From Rhodococcus sp. SGAir0479 (GTDB lineage Bacteria; Actinomycetota; Actinomycetes; Mycobacteriales; Mycobacteriaceae): 64,000 bases of DNA. Both the position numbers and the translations under genes were made by a program. Location of the stretch: positions 4,030,001 to 4,094,000 of the forward strand of contig NZ_CP039432.1 in the NCBI RefSeq assembly GCF_005484805.1, given 5' to 3'. The notes under the pieces were generated by a model. That model was not told the origin of the DNA. It did not search any database and saw only the letters and a list, made by a program, of their open reading frames with translations. Shown piece by piece: positions 25,619 through 33,457 of this stretch. The stretch's first letter is position 1. Every line of letters starts with the position of its first letter.

Positions 25619-25834
25619 ATGACCGAAGACTTCGCCGCAGCGTGGTCGCGCCTGTCCCCAGAGCAGCAGGCAGAGTTAAAGCGAGATCCGTACGGTCCCA
25701 TCCCCCCAGCGCTGCTCCCTCGCGTCGAACAGATCGGCGCGCTGCTGATGGGGATGCGTATCCGAACGAGCCCCGCAGGGGAAGTTCAGAAGTTCTTCTC
25801 CCGGCCGGTCGCAGACTTCGTGGCTCGGCAATAG
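25619..25834 (+). CDS. Small hypothetical protein
   Basis: 71 residues (starting MTEDFAAAWSRLSPEQQAEL), acidic to neutral and helical. No Shine-Dalgarno site precedes ATG 25619; probably leaderless. It is the only rightward gene in the right-end block. Function unknown. Confidence 0.5.
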   Translation: MTEDFAAAWSRLSPEQQAELKRDPYGPIPPALLPRVEQIGALLMGMRIRTSPAGEVQKFFSRPVADFVARQ

Positions 25835-25856
25835 CTCGGGCCGGTCCGCCGGCCGA

Positions 25857-26012
25857 TCACGCCTCGGCGATCACCGCTGCTTCTCTCGGCTCACCGGTTC
25901 GGCGAACCATTACCGGGCCGTTCTTCGAAGCCCATTCCTCGTCCTCGCGCTGCATCCGCTTAGAACGATGCTCTGCTGGCTTCTCCCACCACGTCATCGC
26001 GCACGACTTCAT
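25857..26012 (-). CDS. Small basic element protein
   Basis: 51 residues (MKSCAMTWWEKPAEHRSKRM...), last gene before the right att site. Similar short Trp-rich basic proteins occur in actinophages. A longer frame to 26072 would overlap the arm-type repeats and was rejected. Function unknown. Confidence 0.45.
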   Translation of the reverse strand: MKSCAMTWWEKPAEHRSKRMQREDEEWASKNGPVMVRRTGEPREAAVIAEA

Positions 26013-26032
26013 GCGACGAGTATCCCAGGATT

Positions 26033-26054
26033 CCGTCCGCAGTGCGTCCGCAGT
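26033..26054 (+). repeat. Integrase arm-type repeats, right end
   Basis: Tandem units CCGTCCGCAGT and GCGTCCGCAGT match the left-end pair at 6803-6824 apart from one or two bases. They sit between the last element gene (25857-26012) and the right core, where the second arm of an attP would be expected. Confidence 0.6.
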
Positions 26055-26169
26055 CCTCTCGCAACATGCCAATGATAGCCAACGCGGCCAACGTAGAAAA
26101 ATGCTGTCACGCAGTGGTATTCGTACGAGACCTCAAAAAGTCAACAGCGACAAACGCCCAGGTACGCGT

Positions 26170-26179
26170 TCGTGGTGAA
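26170..26179 (+). other. attR core (10 bp)
   Basis: Second copy of TCGTGGTGAA. Downstream the sequence continues as intact sigM (ACLDRIRR). Upstream is non-coding element DNA carrying integrase-arm-like repeats. Confidence 0.75.
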
Positions 26180-26498
26180 CGCGTGCCTGGATCGGATCCG
26201 GCGCAACCGGGCCCGACCGACGGTGTCGCTGTCGGCGGACGAGACGGTCGATCCGCACGACGAGCGCGATCACATCGCCGAACGCGAGACCGCACTGCTC
26301 GTCGATCGCGCCCTGCAACTGTTGCCCGCCGATCAGCGCGCCGCGATCGTCGCCGTGGACATGGAGGGGTATTCGGTGGCCGATGCCGCCCGCCGCCTCG
26401 GTGTCCCGGAGGGAACGGTCAAGAGCCGCTGTGCGCGAGCACGGGCCAAGCTGGCAACGCATTTGGAATACTTGCGCGATGTGGGGAACCGATCGTGA
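26172..26498 (+). pseudogene. sigM: sigM 3' fragment (sigma-4 region)
   Basis: From the right core the frame continues as NACLDRIRRN to the end of SigM, with the complete sigma-4 HTH (YSVADAARRLGVPEGTVKSR). Joined to 6502-6764 it gives an unbroken 193-residue ECF factor. In the integrated state a GTG at 26172 lies in the core, so a sigma-4-only peptide is conceivable but has no clear ribosome-binding site. Confidence 0.9.
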
Positions 26499-26520
26499 TC
26501 GCCCCGCGTCTGAACTAATT

Positions 26521-26540
26521 GAAGGCACAACCGTGCCTTC
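26521..26540. repeat. Hairpin between sigM and rsmA
   Basis: GAAGGCAC and GTGCCTTC form a perfect 8-bp stem with loop AACC. It may limit read-through from sigM or from the element into the anti-sigma gene. Confidence 0.45.
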
Positions 26541-26564
26541 GGAACCGGCAGGGTAGGAGGTGGG

Positions 26565-27338
26565 ATGGCGGTCTACGACGGCGGAGAGGAGCTGGGCCCA
26601 CCGTTCTCGACGGAGCTGCTCGCCGACCTGCACGCCGGTGCCCTTCCCGAGGACGTCAGTGCCCGCCTGTGGCCGCGCGTGCGCCGGGATCCCGCGGCCC
26701 TCGACGTGCTCGCCGCCCTCGACGGCGTGTCCGCCGAACTGCGCGCGGTCGGACGCGACCACACCGTGGAGACACCCGTGCCGCCGGCGGTCGCGGCGCG
26801 GATCGAAGTGGCTCTGGCACGGGAGAATTCACCTCTCGTCCACACCACGGCGCCCGTGTCGGCGCTCGCGGACGCCCGGTCCCGACGACGCGCGCGCACC
26901 TGGATCTCGATCGCCGTCGCCTCGACCGCCGCGGCGATCGGCGTCGTGTTCACACTCTCGGCCGTCGACGGACCGGAACGGGCGGTGCCGTCGGCACTCG
27001 CGACGCCCACACCCGAACCGACCGAACCTGCGGTCACCGACCTGGGCGACCATCTCGACGGCCCCACGGTCCTGGCGCTCATGGGCGGCCCGGATGCGCC
27101 GGGCGCCGACGGTGCCGGACGACTCACCGACCCGCAGACCCGCGCGGCCTGTCTGCAGGCCAACGGAATCGAGCCGTCGCTGCCGGTGTTGGGAACGCGC
27201 GCCGTGGAGTTCCGGGGGACGGAGGCCGTCCTGTTGCTCGTTGCCGGACCGAGGCCGCCCGCGCTCACCGCGTTGGTCGTCGGCGGGGCCTGCGCCGCGG
27301 GGAGCCCGGATCTGCTCGCTCGGACCGTGATCGGCTGA
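26565..27338 (+). CDS. rsmA: SigM anti-sigma factor (RsmA-like)
   Basis: 257 residues: a cytoplasmic N-terminal domain (about 1-105), one membrane segment (TWISIAVASTAAAIGVVFTL) and an extracytoplasmic domain. Length, topology and place after sigM match Rv3912, which holds SigM inactive at the membrane. A strong TAGGAGG site precedes ATG 26565. With sigM split, this protein may have no partner, yet its frame is intact. That is consistent with a recent or reversible insertion. Confidence 0.82.
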   Translation: MAVYDGGEELGPPFSTELLADLHAGALPEDVSARLWPRVRRDPAALDVLAALDGVSAELRAVGRDHTVETPVPPAVAARIEVALARENSPLVHTTAPVSALADARSRRRARTWISIAVASTAAAIGVVFTLSAVDGPERAVPSALATPTPEPTEPAVTDLGDHLDGPTVLALMGGPDAPGADGAGRLTDPQTRAACLQANGIEPSLPVLGTRAVEFRGTEAVLLLVAGPRPPALTALVVGGACAAGSPDLLARTVIG

Positions 27339-27344
27339 GCGGCT

Positions 27345-27962
27345 TCACTTCTCCGTGCTCGGGGGGAGCGGGCGCTCAGCGACCGGCATCAGCAGCTCCC
27401 GGATCCGCGCCCGGAGGGCCGGGGTGTCGTCCGCCTCGGCGATGAGGCTCGAGAACAACGCCGATCCCGCAGCCAGGACGAGAATTGCCTTGGCATCCAA
27501 CAGGTCCCGCTCGCGGGTGGCGGCCGCGTCCGAACCGTCGGCGGCGCCGTGGGCGGCGAACAGTTCCGCGGCCGGCCCACTGAATCCCTGCCACAACGCG
27601 GTACGCAGGTCCTCGTGGTCGCGGAGCGCGGCCAGGAGCCCCGGTAGCGCCTCCCGGACGTCGGGGCGGGAGAACAGCTGCCCACTGCCCGTGATCACCC
27701 AGTCGATCCAGCCCGTCCGGTCGGTGCCCTCGAACGGCTCCAGATCGGGTGTGGCACCGAGCAATGCGTCGAGCACGAGGTGGGCCTTGGACACCCACCG
27801 GCGGGACAGCGCCGCCCGGCTCACTCCGGCGCGCGCCGCGATCCCGCGCATGCTCAACTGTTCCCAGCCGACCTCGACCAGCATCTGCCGGGTGGTCGCG
27901 AGGACGTCGGCGTCGATGCGGGGGTCGCGCGGCCGCCCGGTTCCGGTTGCGTGTGCGTTCAT
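27345..27962 (-). CDS. TetR-family regulator
   Basis: 205 residues with an N-terminal HTH (MRGIAARAGVSRAALSRRWV) and a helical ligand domain. ATG 27962 was chosen over upstream starts. It is divergent from the SDR gene at 28054, and a short palindrome, CCCGTTACGGG at 28005, lies in the shared 91-bp promoter region. It probably represses itself and the SDR gene; ligand unknown. Confidence 0.82.
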   Translation of the reverse strand: MNAHATGTGRPRDPRIDADVLATTRQMLVEVGWEQLSMRGIAARAGVSRAALSRRWVSKAHLVLDALLGATPDLEPFEGTDRTGWIDWVITGSGQLFSRPDVREALPGLLAALRDHEDLRTALWQGFSGPAAELFAAHGAADGSDAAATRERDLLDAKAILVLAAGSALFSSLIAEADDTPALRARIRELLMPVAERPLPPSTEK

Positions 27963-28053
27963 CGCCTCGCATTGTCGGACACGACCGTTCCCTCGCGCCA
28001 TTCCCCCGTTACGGGTCCAGTGGTACCGTAATGCGCTCCTGGGGAGGTCGAAT

Positions 28054-29061
28054 ATGAAGATCGCAGTCACCGGCGGCACCGGTTACCTCGGCGCCCACAC
28101 CACGCGGGCGCTGCTCGGCGACGGCCACGACATCCGCCTGCTGGTCCATCCCGACGAGTCCGCAGCCGACGCGCTCGCCGTCCTCGACGACGGAACCGGG
28201 CGGGTCGAGGTGCTGCGCGGCGACATCCGCGACGCCGCGGTGATCGCGGCCCTGCTGGGCGGTTGCGACGCGGTCCTGCACGCCGCCGGCGTGGTGGGGA
28301 CCGACAACCGCCGCGAGACCCTCATGTGGGAGGTCAACACCGCCGCGACGGCATCCCTGCTGACGCGGGCGGCGTTCCTCGGGCTCGATCCGATCGTGCA
28401 CGTCGCGAGCTACAGCGCGCTGTTCCCGTCCCCGGACCCCGTGATCGGACCGGACAGCCCCACCGCACCCGGCCGCAGCGCGTACGGGCGCACCAAGGCC
28501 GCCGCCGACCGCATCGCCCGCGCACTGCAGGACGCGGGCGCGCCGGTGGTCATCACGTACCCGTCCAGCGTGGTGGGTCCGGGACTCGGCGGCATGCGCG
28601 GGGTGACCGCGACCGGGTGGGCGCCCATGATCGCGGCGGGGGTGGCGCCGAGACTGCGCGGCGGCATGCAGATGATCGACGTGCGCGACGTCGCCGACGT
28701 GCACGCGGCCGCGATGCGGCCGGGGCGCGGTCCGCGTCGGTACATGTGCGGCGGCGAGCTGATCGCGTTCGACGAGATCGTCGACATCCTCGAGACCGCT
28801 TCGGGTCAAAGGATCCGCCGTATCCCGCTGCAGCCCAGCCTCTTCCGGGCAATGGGCCGGATCGCCGACGTCCTCGGTGCCGTGACTCCGGTGAGCGCCG
28901 GCTTCAGCTACGAGGCGGCGTGGCTGCTCACCGCGGCCACCCCTACCGACGACGCGTGCACGCTGTCCGATCTCGGGCTGGCCTGGCGTCCGGCCCGGGC
29001 GGCGGTGGCCGCGTCGGTGACGGCCCCCGGACCGGACGGCGCCGCCCGGGTGGCGCGGTAA
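28054..29061 (+). CDS. Extended SDR / NAD-dependent epimerase-dehydratase
   Basis: 336 residues with the Rossmann motif TGGTGYLG at the N-terminus and the catalytic pair in SAYGRTK (Tyr-x3-Lys), with Ser in the preceding VASYSA strand. It belongs to the extended short-chain dehydrogenases acting on nucleotide sugars or sterol-like substrates; substrate unknown. GGGGAGG precedes ATG 28054. It is inserted between rsmA and trxB relative to the mycobacterial order. Confidence 0.82.
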   Translation: MKIAVTGGTGYLGAHTTRALLGDGHDIRLLVHPDESAADALAVLDDGTGRVEVLRGDIRDAAVIAALLGGCDAVLHAAGVVGTDNRRETLMWEVNTAATASLLTRAAFLGLDPIVHVASYSALFPSPDPVIGPDSPTAPGRSAYGRTKAAADRIARALQDAGAPVVITYPSSVVGPGLGGMRGVTATGWAPMIAAGVAPRLRGGMQMIDVRDVADVHAAAMRPGRGPRRYMCGGELIAFDEIVDILETASGQRIRRIPLQPSLFRAMGRIADVLGAVTPVSAGFSYEAAWLLTAATPTDDACTLSDLGLAWRPARAAVAASVTAPGPDGAARVAR

Positions 29062-29090
29062 CTCCACCCCACCGGACGGCCGCCGGAAAA

Positions 29091-29136
29091 GTTCCCGACA
29101 CCGCGTTGGTATATTTACCGACAGGCCGTCGGGAAC
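29091..29136. promoter_or_regulatory. Promoter/operator of the ABC transporter operon
   Basis: GTTCCCGAC (29091-29099) and GTCGGGAAC (29128-29136) form a perfect 9-bp inverted repeat. Within it lie TATATT at 29110, a good -10 candidate, and CCGAC-AGGCC-GTCGG at 29118-29132, typical of TetR operators. The TetR gene at the end of the same operon is the likely binder. Confidence 0.55.
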
Positions 29137-29199
29137 ATCGAGTGCTGGACTCATCCCTCGTCGGTCACATCGACACCCCACACCGACCAGGAGTTCAAG

Positions 29200-30327
29200 A
29201 TGTTCCTCGCCCTGCGCGAACTTCGGTTCGCGCGATCCAGATTCGGCCTCATGGGTGGCGTCATCGCCCTCATCTCCGTGTTGATGGTGCTGCTGTCCGG
29301 GCTGTCCTCCGGCCTCGTCGAGGACGGCGTCTCGGGCCTGAAGGCCACGCCGGTCGACGGGTTCGCCTTCAACGAGGGCACCAAGACCGACTCCGCGTTC
29401 TCGCGCAGCGTCGTCACCGACACGCAGGTGCAGGCGTGGCGCGAGCAGCCCGGCGTCGCGGAGGCGCAGCCGTTCGGCAACATGCTCGTCAACGCGCACA
29501 ACGACAAGGACGTGCCGGTCGACCTCGCCCTGTTCGGCGTCCCGGTGGACTCGTTCCTCGCGCCCGCCGTCGCCGACGGCACCACGCTGGGCGAGCCGAA
29601 CGGCATCGTCATCGGCAGGAGCGCCCTCGACACCGGCGTCGAACTCGGTGACACCGTCACCGTGGACCGGCTCGGGACCGAACTGAAGATCGTCGGGGTC
29701 ACCGACGACAAGCGCACGTTCGGTCACGTCGACGTCGCGTATCTGCCGATCGACACGTGGCGCGAGCTGCATGCCGGGGTGCGTCCCGGCGAGACCGTTC
29801 CGGCGCAGGCGCTGACGGAGTCCACCGCGGTCGCGCTGAAGGCACAGCCCGGCGTGAAGCTCGACTACACCGCCGGGGACGCCGCGGCGCGGACGTCGAC
29901 GGTGTCCCTCGAGGACTCGTTCGCCGCGTCGCCGGGCTTCAGTGCCGAGACGATGACGCTCGACCTGATCAAGGTATTCCTCTACGCGATCTCCGCGCTC
30001 GTCGTCGGCGCGTTCTTCACCGTGTGGACGATCCAGCGCAAGCACGAGATCGCCGTGATGCGGGCGATGGGCGCCTCCACCGGCTACCTGTTGCGCGACG
30101 GCCTGGCACAGGCGCTGATCCTGCTGCTCGGTTCGGTGACCGTCGGCGCCGCCGTGGGCTACGGATTCGGGTCGCTGATCGGCGGGGGAGTGCCGTTCCT
30201 GCTCGAGCCCGCCGCGGTGGCGGTCGCGGCGGTGCTGCTGATCGTCCTGGGTCTGATCGGGGCGGCGGTCGCGATCGTCCGCATCGCATCGGTCAATCCG
30301 TTGAACGCGCTGGGAGGACAGCGATGA
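29200..30327 (+). CDS. ABC transporter permease (FtsX/MacB type)
   Basis: 375 residues: one N-terminal membrane helix (GVIALISVLMVLLSGL), a MacB-like extracytoplasmic domain (about 45-240) and three C-terminal helices, the FtsX layout. It pairs with the ATPase encoded by the overlapping next gene. Such complexes extrude lipids or peptides or transmit mechanical signals. ATG 29200 follows AGGAG. Confidence 0.9.
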   Translation: MFLALRELRFARSRFGLMGGVIALISVLMVLLSGLSSGLVEDGVSGLKATPVDGFAFNEGTKTDSAFSRSVVTDTQVQAWREQPGVAEAQPFGNMLVNAHNDKDVPVDLALFGVPVDSFLAPAVADGTTLGEPNGIVIGRSALDTGVELGDTVTVDRLGTELKIVGVTDDKRTFGHVDVAYLPIDTWRELHAGVRPGETVPAQALTESTAVALKAQPGVKLDYTAGDAAARTSTVSLEDSFAASPGFSAETMTLDLIKVFLYAISALVVGAFFTVWTIQRKHEIAVMRAMGASTGYLLRDGLAQALILLLGSVTVGAAVGYGFGSLIGGGVPFLLEPAAVAVAAVLLIVLGLIGAAVAIVRIASVNPLNALGGQR

Positions 30328-31079
30328 GCCCCCGGAACGAACCAGGAAGGACAACTGCCGTGAGCACCGCGACCGACAGCCGTGTCGAGACCGCCGCCCT
30401 CGAGATCGTCGACGCGCACCTGCGCCTCGGTGACGGCGAACAGACCGTGACCGCACTGGACGCGGTGAGCCTGAGCGTCCGCCCGGGCGAGATGGTGGCG
30501 GTCGTCGGGCCGTCGGGCTCGGGCAAGTCGAGTCTGCTGGCCGTCGCCGGAGCCCTCACCGCCCCCGACTCGGGCAGTGTGCGCGTGGGCGGGCACGACC
30601 TGCTGGCGATGAAGCGCGCCGAGGCGGCGAGGTTCCGCCTCGAACACATCGGGTTCGTGTTCCAGAGCGGCAATCTCATCCCGTCGCTCACCGCGGCCGA
30701 CCAGCTGCGCCTGGTCTCCCGCCTCGGCCACCGCAAGGGCCGCACTTTCCGCGACCCGATCGAGTTGCTCGAACAGGTGGGCCTGGGCCACAAGACCGAC
30801 CGCCGACCCGACCAGCTCTCCGGCGGTGAGCGGCAGCGCGTGGGTATCGCCCGCGCACTGGCGTCGACGCCGTCACTGTTGCTGGTGGACGAGCCGACCG
30901 CGGCGCTCGACCGCGCGCGCAGCCACGAGATCGTGCAGTTGCTCGCGCGCGAGACCCGCGAATCGAGCGTCGGCACCGTCATGGTGACCCATGACTACGA
31001 TGTGCTCGACTATTGCGACCGGGTGGTGGAGATGACGGACGGACGGCTCACGCCCCGCCGGAGCGAGAGCAGCAGCTAG
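30324..31079 (+). CDS. ABC transporter ATP-binding protein
   Basis: 251 residues with Walker A GPSGSGKS, signature LSGGERQR, Walker B LLLVDEPT and switch His in VMVTHDYD. LolD/MacB-type ATPase for the permease at 29200, to which it is coupled by ATGA. A second possible start, GTG 30361, would trim the N-terminus. Confidence 0.93.
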   Translation: MSPRNEPGRTTAVSTATDSRVETAALEIVDAHLRLGDGEQTVTALDAVSLSVRPGEMVAVVGPSGSGKSSLLAVAGALTAPDSGSVRVGGHDLLAMKRAEAARFRLEHIGFVFQSGNLIPSLTAADQLRLVSRLGHRKGRTFRDPIELLEQVGLGHKTDRRPDQLSGGERQRVGIARALASTPSLLLVDEPTAALDRARSHEIVQLLARETRESSVGTVMVTHDYDVLDYCDRVVEMTDGRLTPRRSESSS

Positions 31080-31105
31080 ACGAGATCAGCAGTCGAGGAG
31101 GGCAC

Positions 31106-31699
31106 GTGCCGCGGATCAATGCGCCGACGGTCGGTGAGCACCGCGCCGCGCAGCAGCGCGCCCTTCTCGACGCTGCCCGCGAGGTGCTCGCCGAGGGCGC
31201 CACCGACATCCCGTCGTTCGGGGAGGTCGCCGCCCGGGCCGGGCTGGCCCGCTCGAGCATGTACCAGTACTTCAAGTCCCGTCAGCACCTGCTCGACGCC
31301 CTGATCGAGGACGCGTTCCCGCGCTGGTCCACGCGGGTCGCCGCGGCCATGGCCGACGCGGACAGCCCCGAGCAGCGGGTGCTGGCCTACATCGACGCGA
31401 ACCTCACGCTGGTCGCGGAGGGGGAGCACGCCATCGCGACCGCCCTCGCGCAGATCGCGCCCGGACCCGAGCTCGACGCCAAGAGCCGCGCGATGCACGA
31501 AGACCTGTACACCCCGCTGTCGGACGCCCTGCGCGAGCTGGGGGTGCGGGACGTGGCGGCGATGTCGGAACTCGTCAACGCCGTCCTGCACGCGGCCAGC
31601 CGGCAGGTCGAGCGCGGCGAAGACCTCGAGTCGGTGCGCCGGAACGCGGCCGATCTCGTCGGGCCCTTCGTGACCGAACTCGCCGCCCGTCGCGGTTGA
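31106..31699 (+). CDS. TetR-family regulator of the ABC operon
   Basis: 197 residues. The N-terminal HTH (FGEVAARAGLARSSMYQYFK) is followed by a helical ligand-binding domain. GTG 31106 has CGAGGAGGG upstream and lies 26 bp after the ATPase gene, so it is the third gene of the operon and probably autoregulates at 29091-29136. Confidence 0.87.
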   Translation: MPRINAPTVGEHRAAQQRALLDAAREVLAEGATDIPSFGEVAARAGLARSSMYQYFKSRQHLLDALIEDAFPRWSTRVAAAMADADSPEQRVLAYIDANLTLVAEGEHAIATALAQIAPGPELDAKSRAMHEDLYTPLSDALRELGVRDVAAMSELVNAVLHAASRQVERGEDLESVRRNAADLVGPFVTELAARRG

Positions 31700-31754
31700 C
31701 CGGCGCGCCCGAGGTGCCGACCGCGCGGGCGCGAATGAGGTGGCGCACATCGGA

Positions 31755-31770
31755 TGTTCCACGTGAAACG
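31755..31770. promoter_or_regulatory. parS-like site 1
   Basis: TGTTCCACGTGAAACG matches the ParB centromere consensus TGTTTCACGTGAAACA except at two positions. It is non-coding, upstream of trxB. Confidence 0.7.
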
Positions 31771-31935
31771 TCAGACAGTGCCCGCCCCGTGCGGCACCCG
31801 CGTCCCGGGAACAACACCCACTAATCTGTTGTTGACCTGACCGACTCCGTGAGCCGCGCCGTCACCGGCGACATCGCGTGAGCAACGGTGAAACGAACGC
31901 TCGCAGGACAGCACCACAGGACAGGAAAGGCCCGC

Positions 31936-32925
31936 ATGACTACTCCGACCACGGTCCGTGACCTCATCATCGTCGGCTCGGGACCGGCCGGTTACACCGC
32001 CGGTGTGTACGCCGCTCGCGCGGAACTCGAGCCCCTCCTGTTCGAGGGCACCCAGTTCGGCGGCTCGCTGATGACCACCACCGAGGTCGAGAACTTCCCG
32101 GGCTTCCGGGAGGGCATCATGGGCCCGGACCTGATGGACGAGATGCGCGAGCAGGCCAAGCGTTTCGGTGCCGACATCCGCACCGAGGACGTCGAGGAGA
32201 TCGAGCTCGACGGCCCGGTCAAGAAGGTCGTCGCGAACGGTGAGACCTACTACGCCCGCGCCGTCATCCTGGCGATGGGTGCCGCGGCCCGCTACCTCGG
32301 CGTCCCCGGCGAGGAGAAGCTCCTCGGCCGCGGCGTGAGCGCGTGTGCGACCTGTGACGGCTTCTTCTTCCGCGACCAGGACATCGTCGTGGTCGGCGGT
32401 GGCGACTCCGCGATGGAGGAGGCCACCTTCCTGACCAAGTTCGCGCGCAGCGTCACGATCGTGCACCGCCGCGAGGAGTTCCGCGCCTCCCGCATCATGC
32501 TCGAGCGCGCCAAGGCGAACGAGAAGATCCGCTTCGTCACCAACGCCGCGCCGGTCGAGGTGCTGGGCGAGAACAGCGTCACCGGTCTGGTCGTGCGCGA
32601 CACCGTCACCGGCGAGCAGTCCACGCTCGACGTCACCGGCATGTTCGTCGCGATCGGCCACGATCCGCGCAGCGAACTCGTCAAGGGCCAGGTGGAGGTC
32701 GACGCCGCCGGCTACGTGAAGGTGCAGTCGCCGACCACCTCGACGTCCGCCGAGGGCGTCTTCGCCGCCGGCGACCTCGTCGACCACACCTACCGCCAGG
32801 CGATCACCGCGGCCGGCACCGGCTGTTCCGCGGCGATCGACGCCGAGCGCTGGCTGGCCGACCAGGGTGACATCACCGACAACACCCTGGCCGCGGCGGG
32901 CGAACCCGTCGCCGTCGACGCCTGA
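31936..32925 (+). CDS. trxB: Thioredoxin reductase
   Basis: 329 residues. The FAD motif [11 protein letters not shown], redox-active ACATCDG, NADPH-binding [12 protein letters not shown] and the C-terminal FAD motif [10 protein letters not shown] are all present. It reduces thioredoxin with NADPH in the cytoplasm. trxA follows 50 bp downstream. In the canonical order this operon directly follows the sigM-rsmA pair, which can activate it. AGGAAAGG precedes ATG 31936. Confidence 0.97.
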   Translation: MTTPTTVRDLIIVGSGPAGYTAGVYAARAELEPLLFEGTQFGGSLMTTTEVENFPGFREGIMGPDLMDEMREQAKRFGADIRTEDVEEIELDGPVKKVVANGETYYARAVILAMGAAARYLGVPGEEKLLGRGVSACATCDGFFFRDQDIVVVGGGDSAMEEATFLTKFARSVTIVHRREEFRASRIMLERAKANEKIRFVTNAAPVEVLGENSVTGLVVRDTVTGEQSTLDVTGMFVAIGHDPRSELVKGQVEVDAAGYVKVQSPTTSTSAEGVFAAGDLVDHTYRQAITAAGTGCSAAIDAERWLADQGDITDNTLAAAGEPVAVDA

Positions 32926-32975
32926 CCCGCTCCACCGAAACCCGAACCCGACGGACAAGATCCCAGGAGGATCAC

Positions 32976-33299
32976 GTGGCGAACACGATCACCATCAACG
33001 ACGACTCGTTCAAGCAGGAGGTTCTCGACTCCGACAAGCCCGTGCTCGTCGACTTCTGGGCCACGTGGTGCGGCCCGTGCAAGATGGTCGCCCCGGTGCT
33101 CGACGAGATCGCAGGTGAGCACGCGGACAAGCTCACCGTCGCCAAGCTGGACATCGACCAGAACCCGGGCGCCGCGCGCGATTTCCAGGTCATGTCGATC
33201 CCGACGATGATCCTCTTCCAGGGCGGCAAGGCCGTGAAGACGATCGTCGGCGCCAAGGGCAAGGCCGCTCTTCTCCAGGACCTCGCCGACGTCCTCTGA
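32976..33299 (+). CDS. trxA: Thioredoxin
   Basis: 107 residues with the active site WCGPC and the cis-Pro loop (SIPTMIL). It reduces disulfides in cytoplasmic proteins and is recycled by the upstream TrxB. GTG 32976 follows AGGAGG. Confidence 0.97.
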   Translation: MANTITINDDSFKQEVLDSDKPVLVDFWATWCGPCKMVAPVLDEIAGEHADKLTVAKLDIDQNPGAARDFQVMSIPTMILFQGGKAVKTIVGAKGKAALLQDLADVL

Positions 33300-33339
33300 C
33301 CCCGGCGCGCTCCGTTCGGCCCGGTAAACCCGGATTTCC

Positions 33340-33387
33340 GGCCACAGTGTGGCGCGGCTGCCACAACAGCCTCGTCACACTGTGGCC
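33340..33387. promoter_or_regulatory. Nested inverted repeats between trxA and cwlM
   Basis: Outer arms GGCCACAGTGTG (33340-33351) and CACACTGTGGCC (33376-33387) pair perfectly. An inner hairpin, TGTGGC/GCCACA (33348-33365), uses overlapping bases, so the two structures are partly exclusive. It may be a terminator for trxA or an attenuator for cwlM. Confidence 0.5.
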
Positions 33388-33457
33388 TACTGGATTGCCG
33401 ACCCTCCGGAGCCGTCTGAGAGAATCGATCGACGTCCGCAACGAAAGGCCCGCGAGC

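Larger units (their letters stand above)
6765..26179. mobile_element. 19.4-kb integrative element inserted in sigM (satellite-like or reduced prophage)
   Basis: The ends are defined by the broken sigM frame and a shared 10-bp core, TCGTGGTGAA, at 6755-6764 and 26170-26179. Removing one core copy plus the intervening DNA joins 6502-6764 to 26180-26498, 582 bases that encode 193 residues without a stop. Gene order follows temperate phage logic. Leftward are integrase and repressor. Rightward are Xis-like, replication and then structural-type genes. Two putative surface genes and a regulatory block lie near the right end. There is a tape measure, an HNH nuclease and a scaffold-like protein, but no recognisable capsid, portal, large terminase, tail tube, lysin or holin. 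That suggests a helper-dependent satellite or a decayed prophage. No conjugation genes were seen. Confidence 0.88.

Noticed and set aside
6765-26179. Integrative and conjugative element
   Set aside because: No relaxase, FtsK/TraB-like translocase or type IV secretion gene is visible; tape measure and HNH indicate phage ancestry.
31754-31838. Short peptide starting MFHVK at parS site 1
   Set aside because: It arises because parS read from ATG encodes FHVK; no ribosome-binding site and no conserved continuation.
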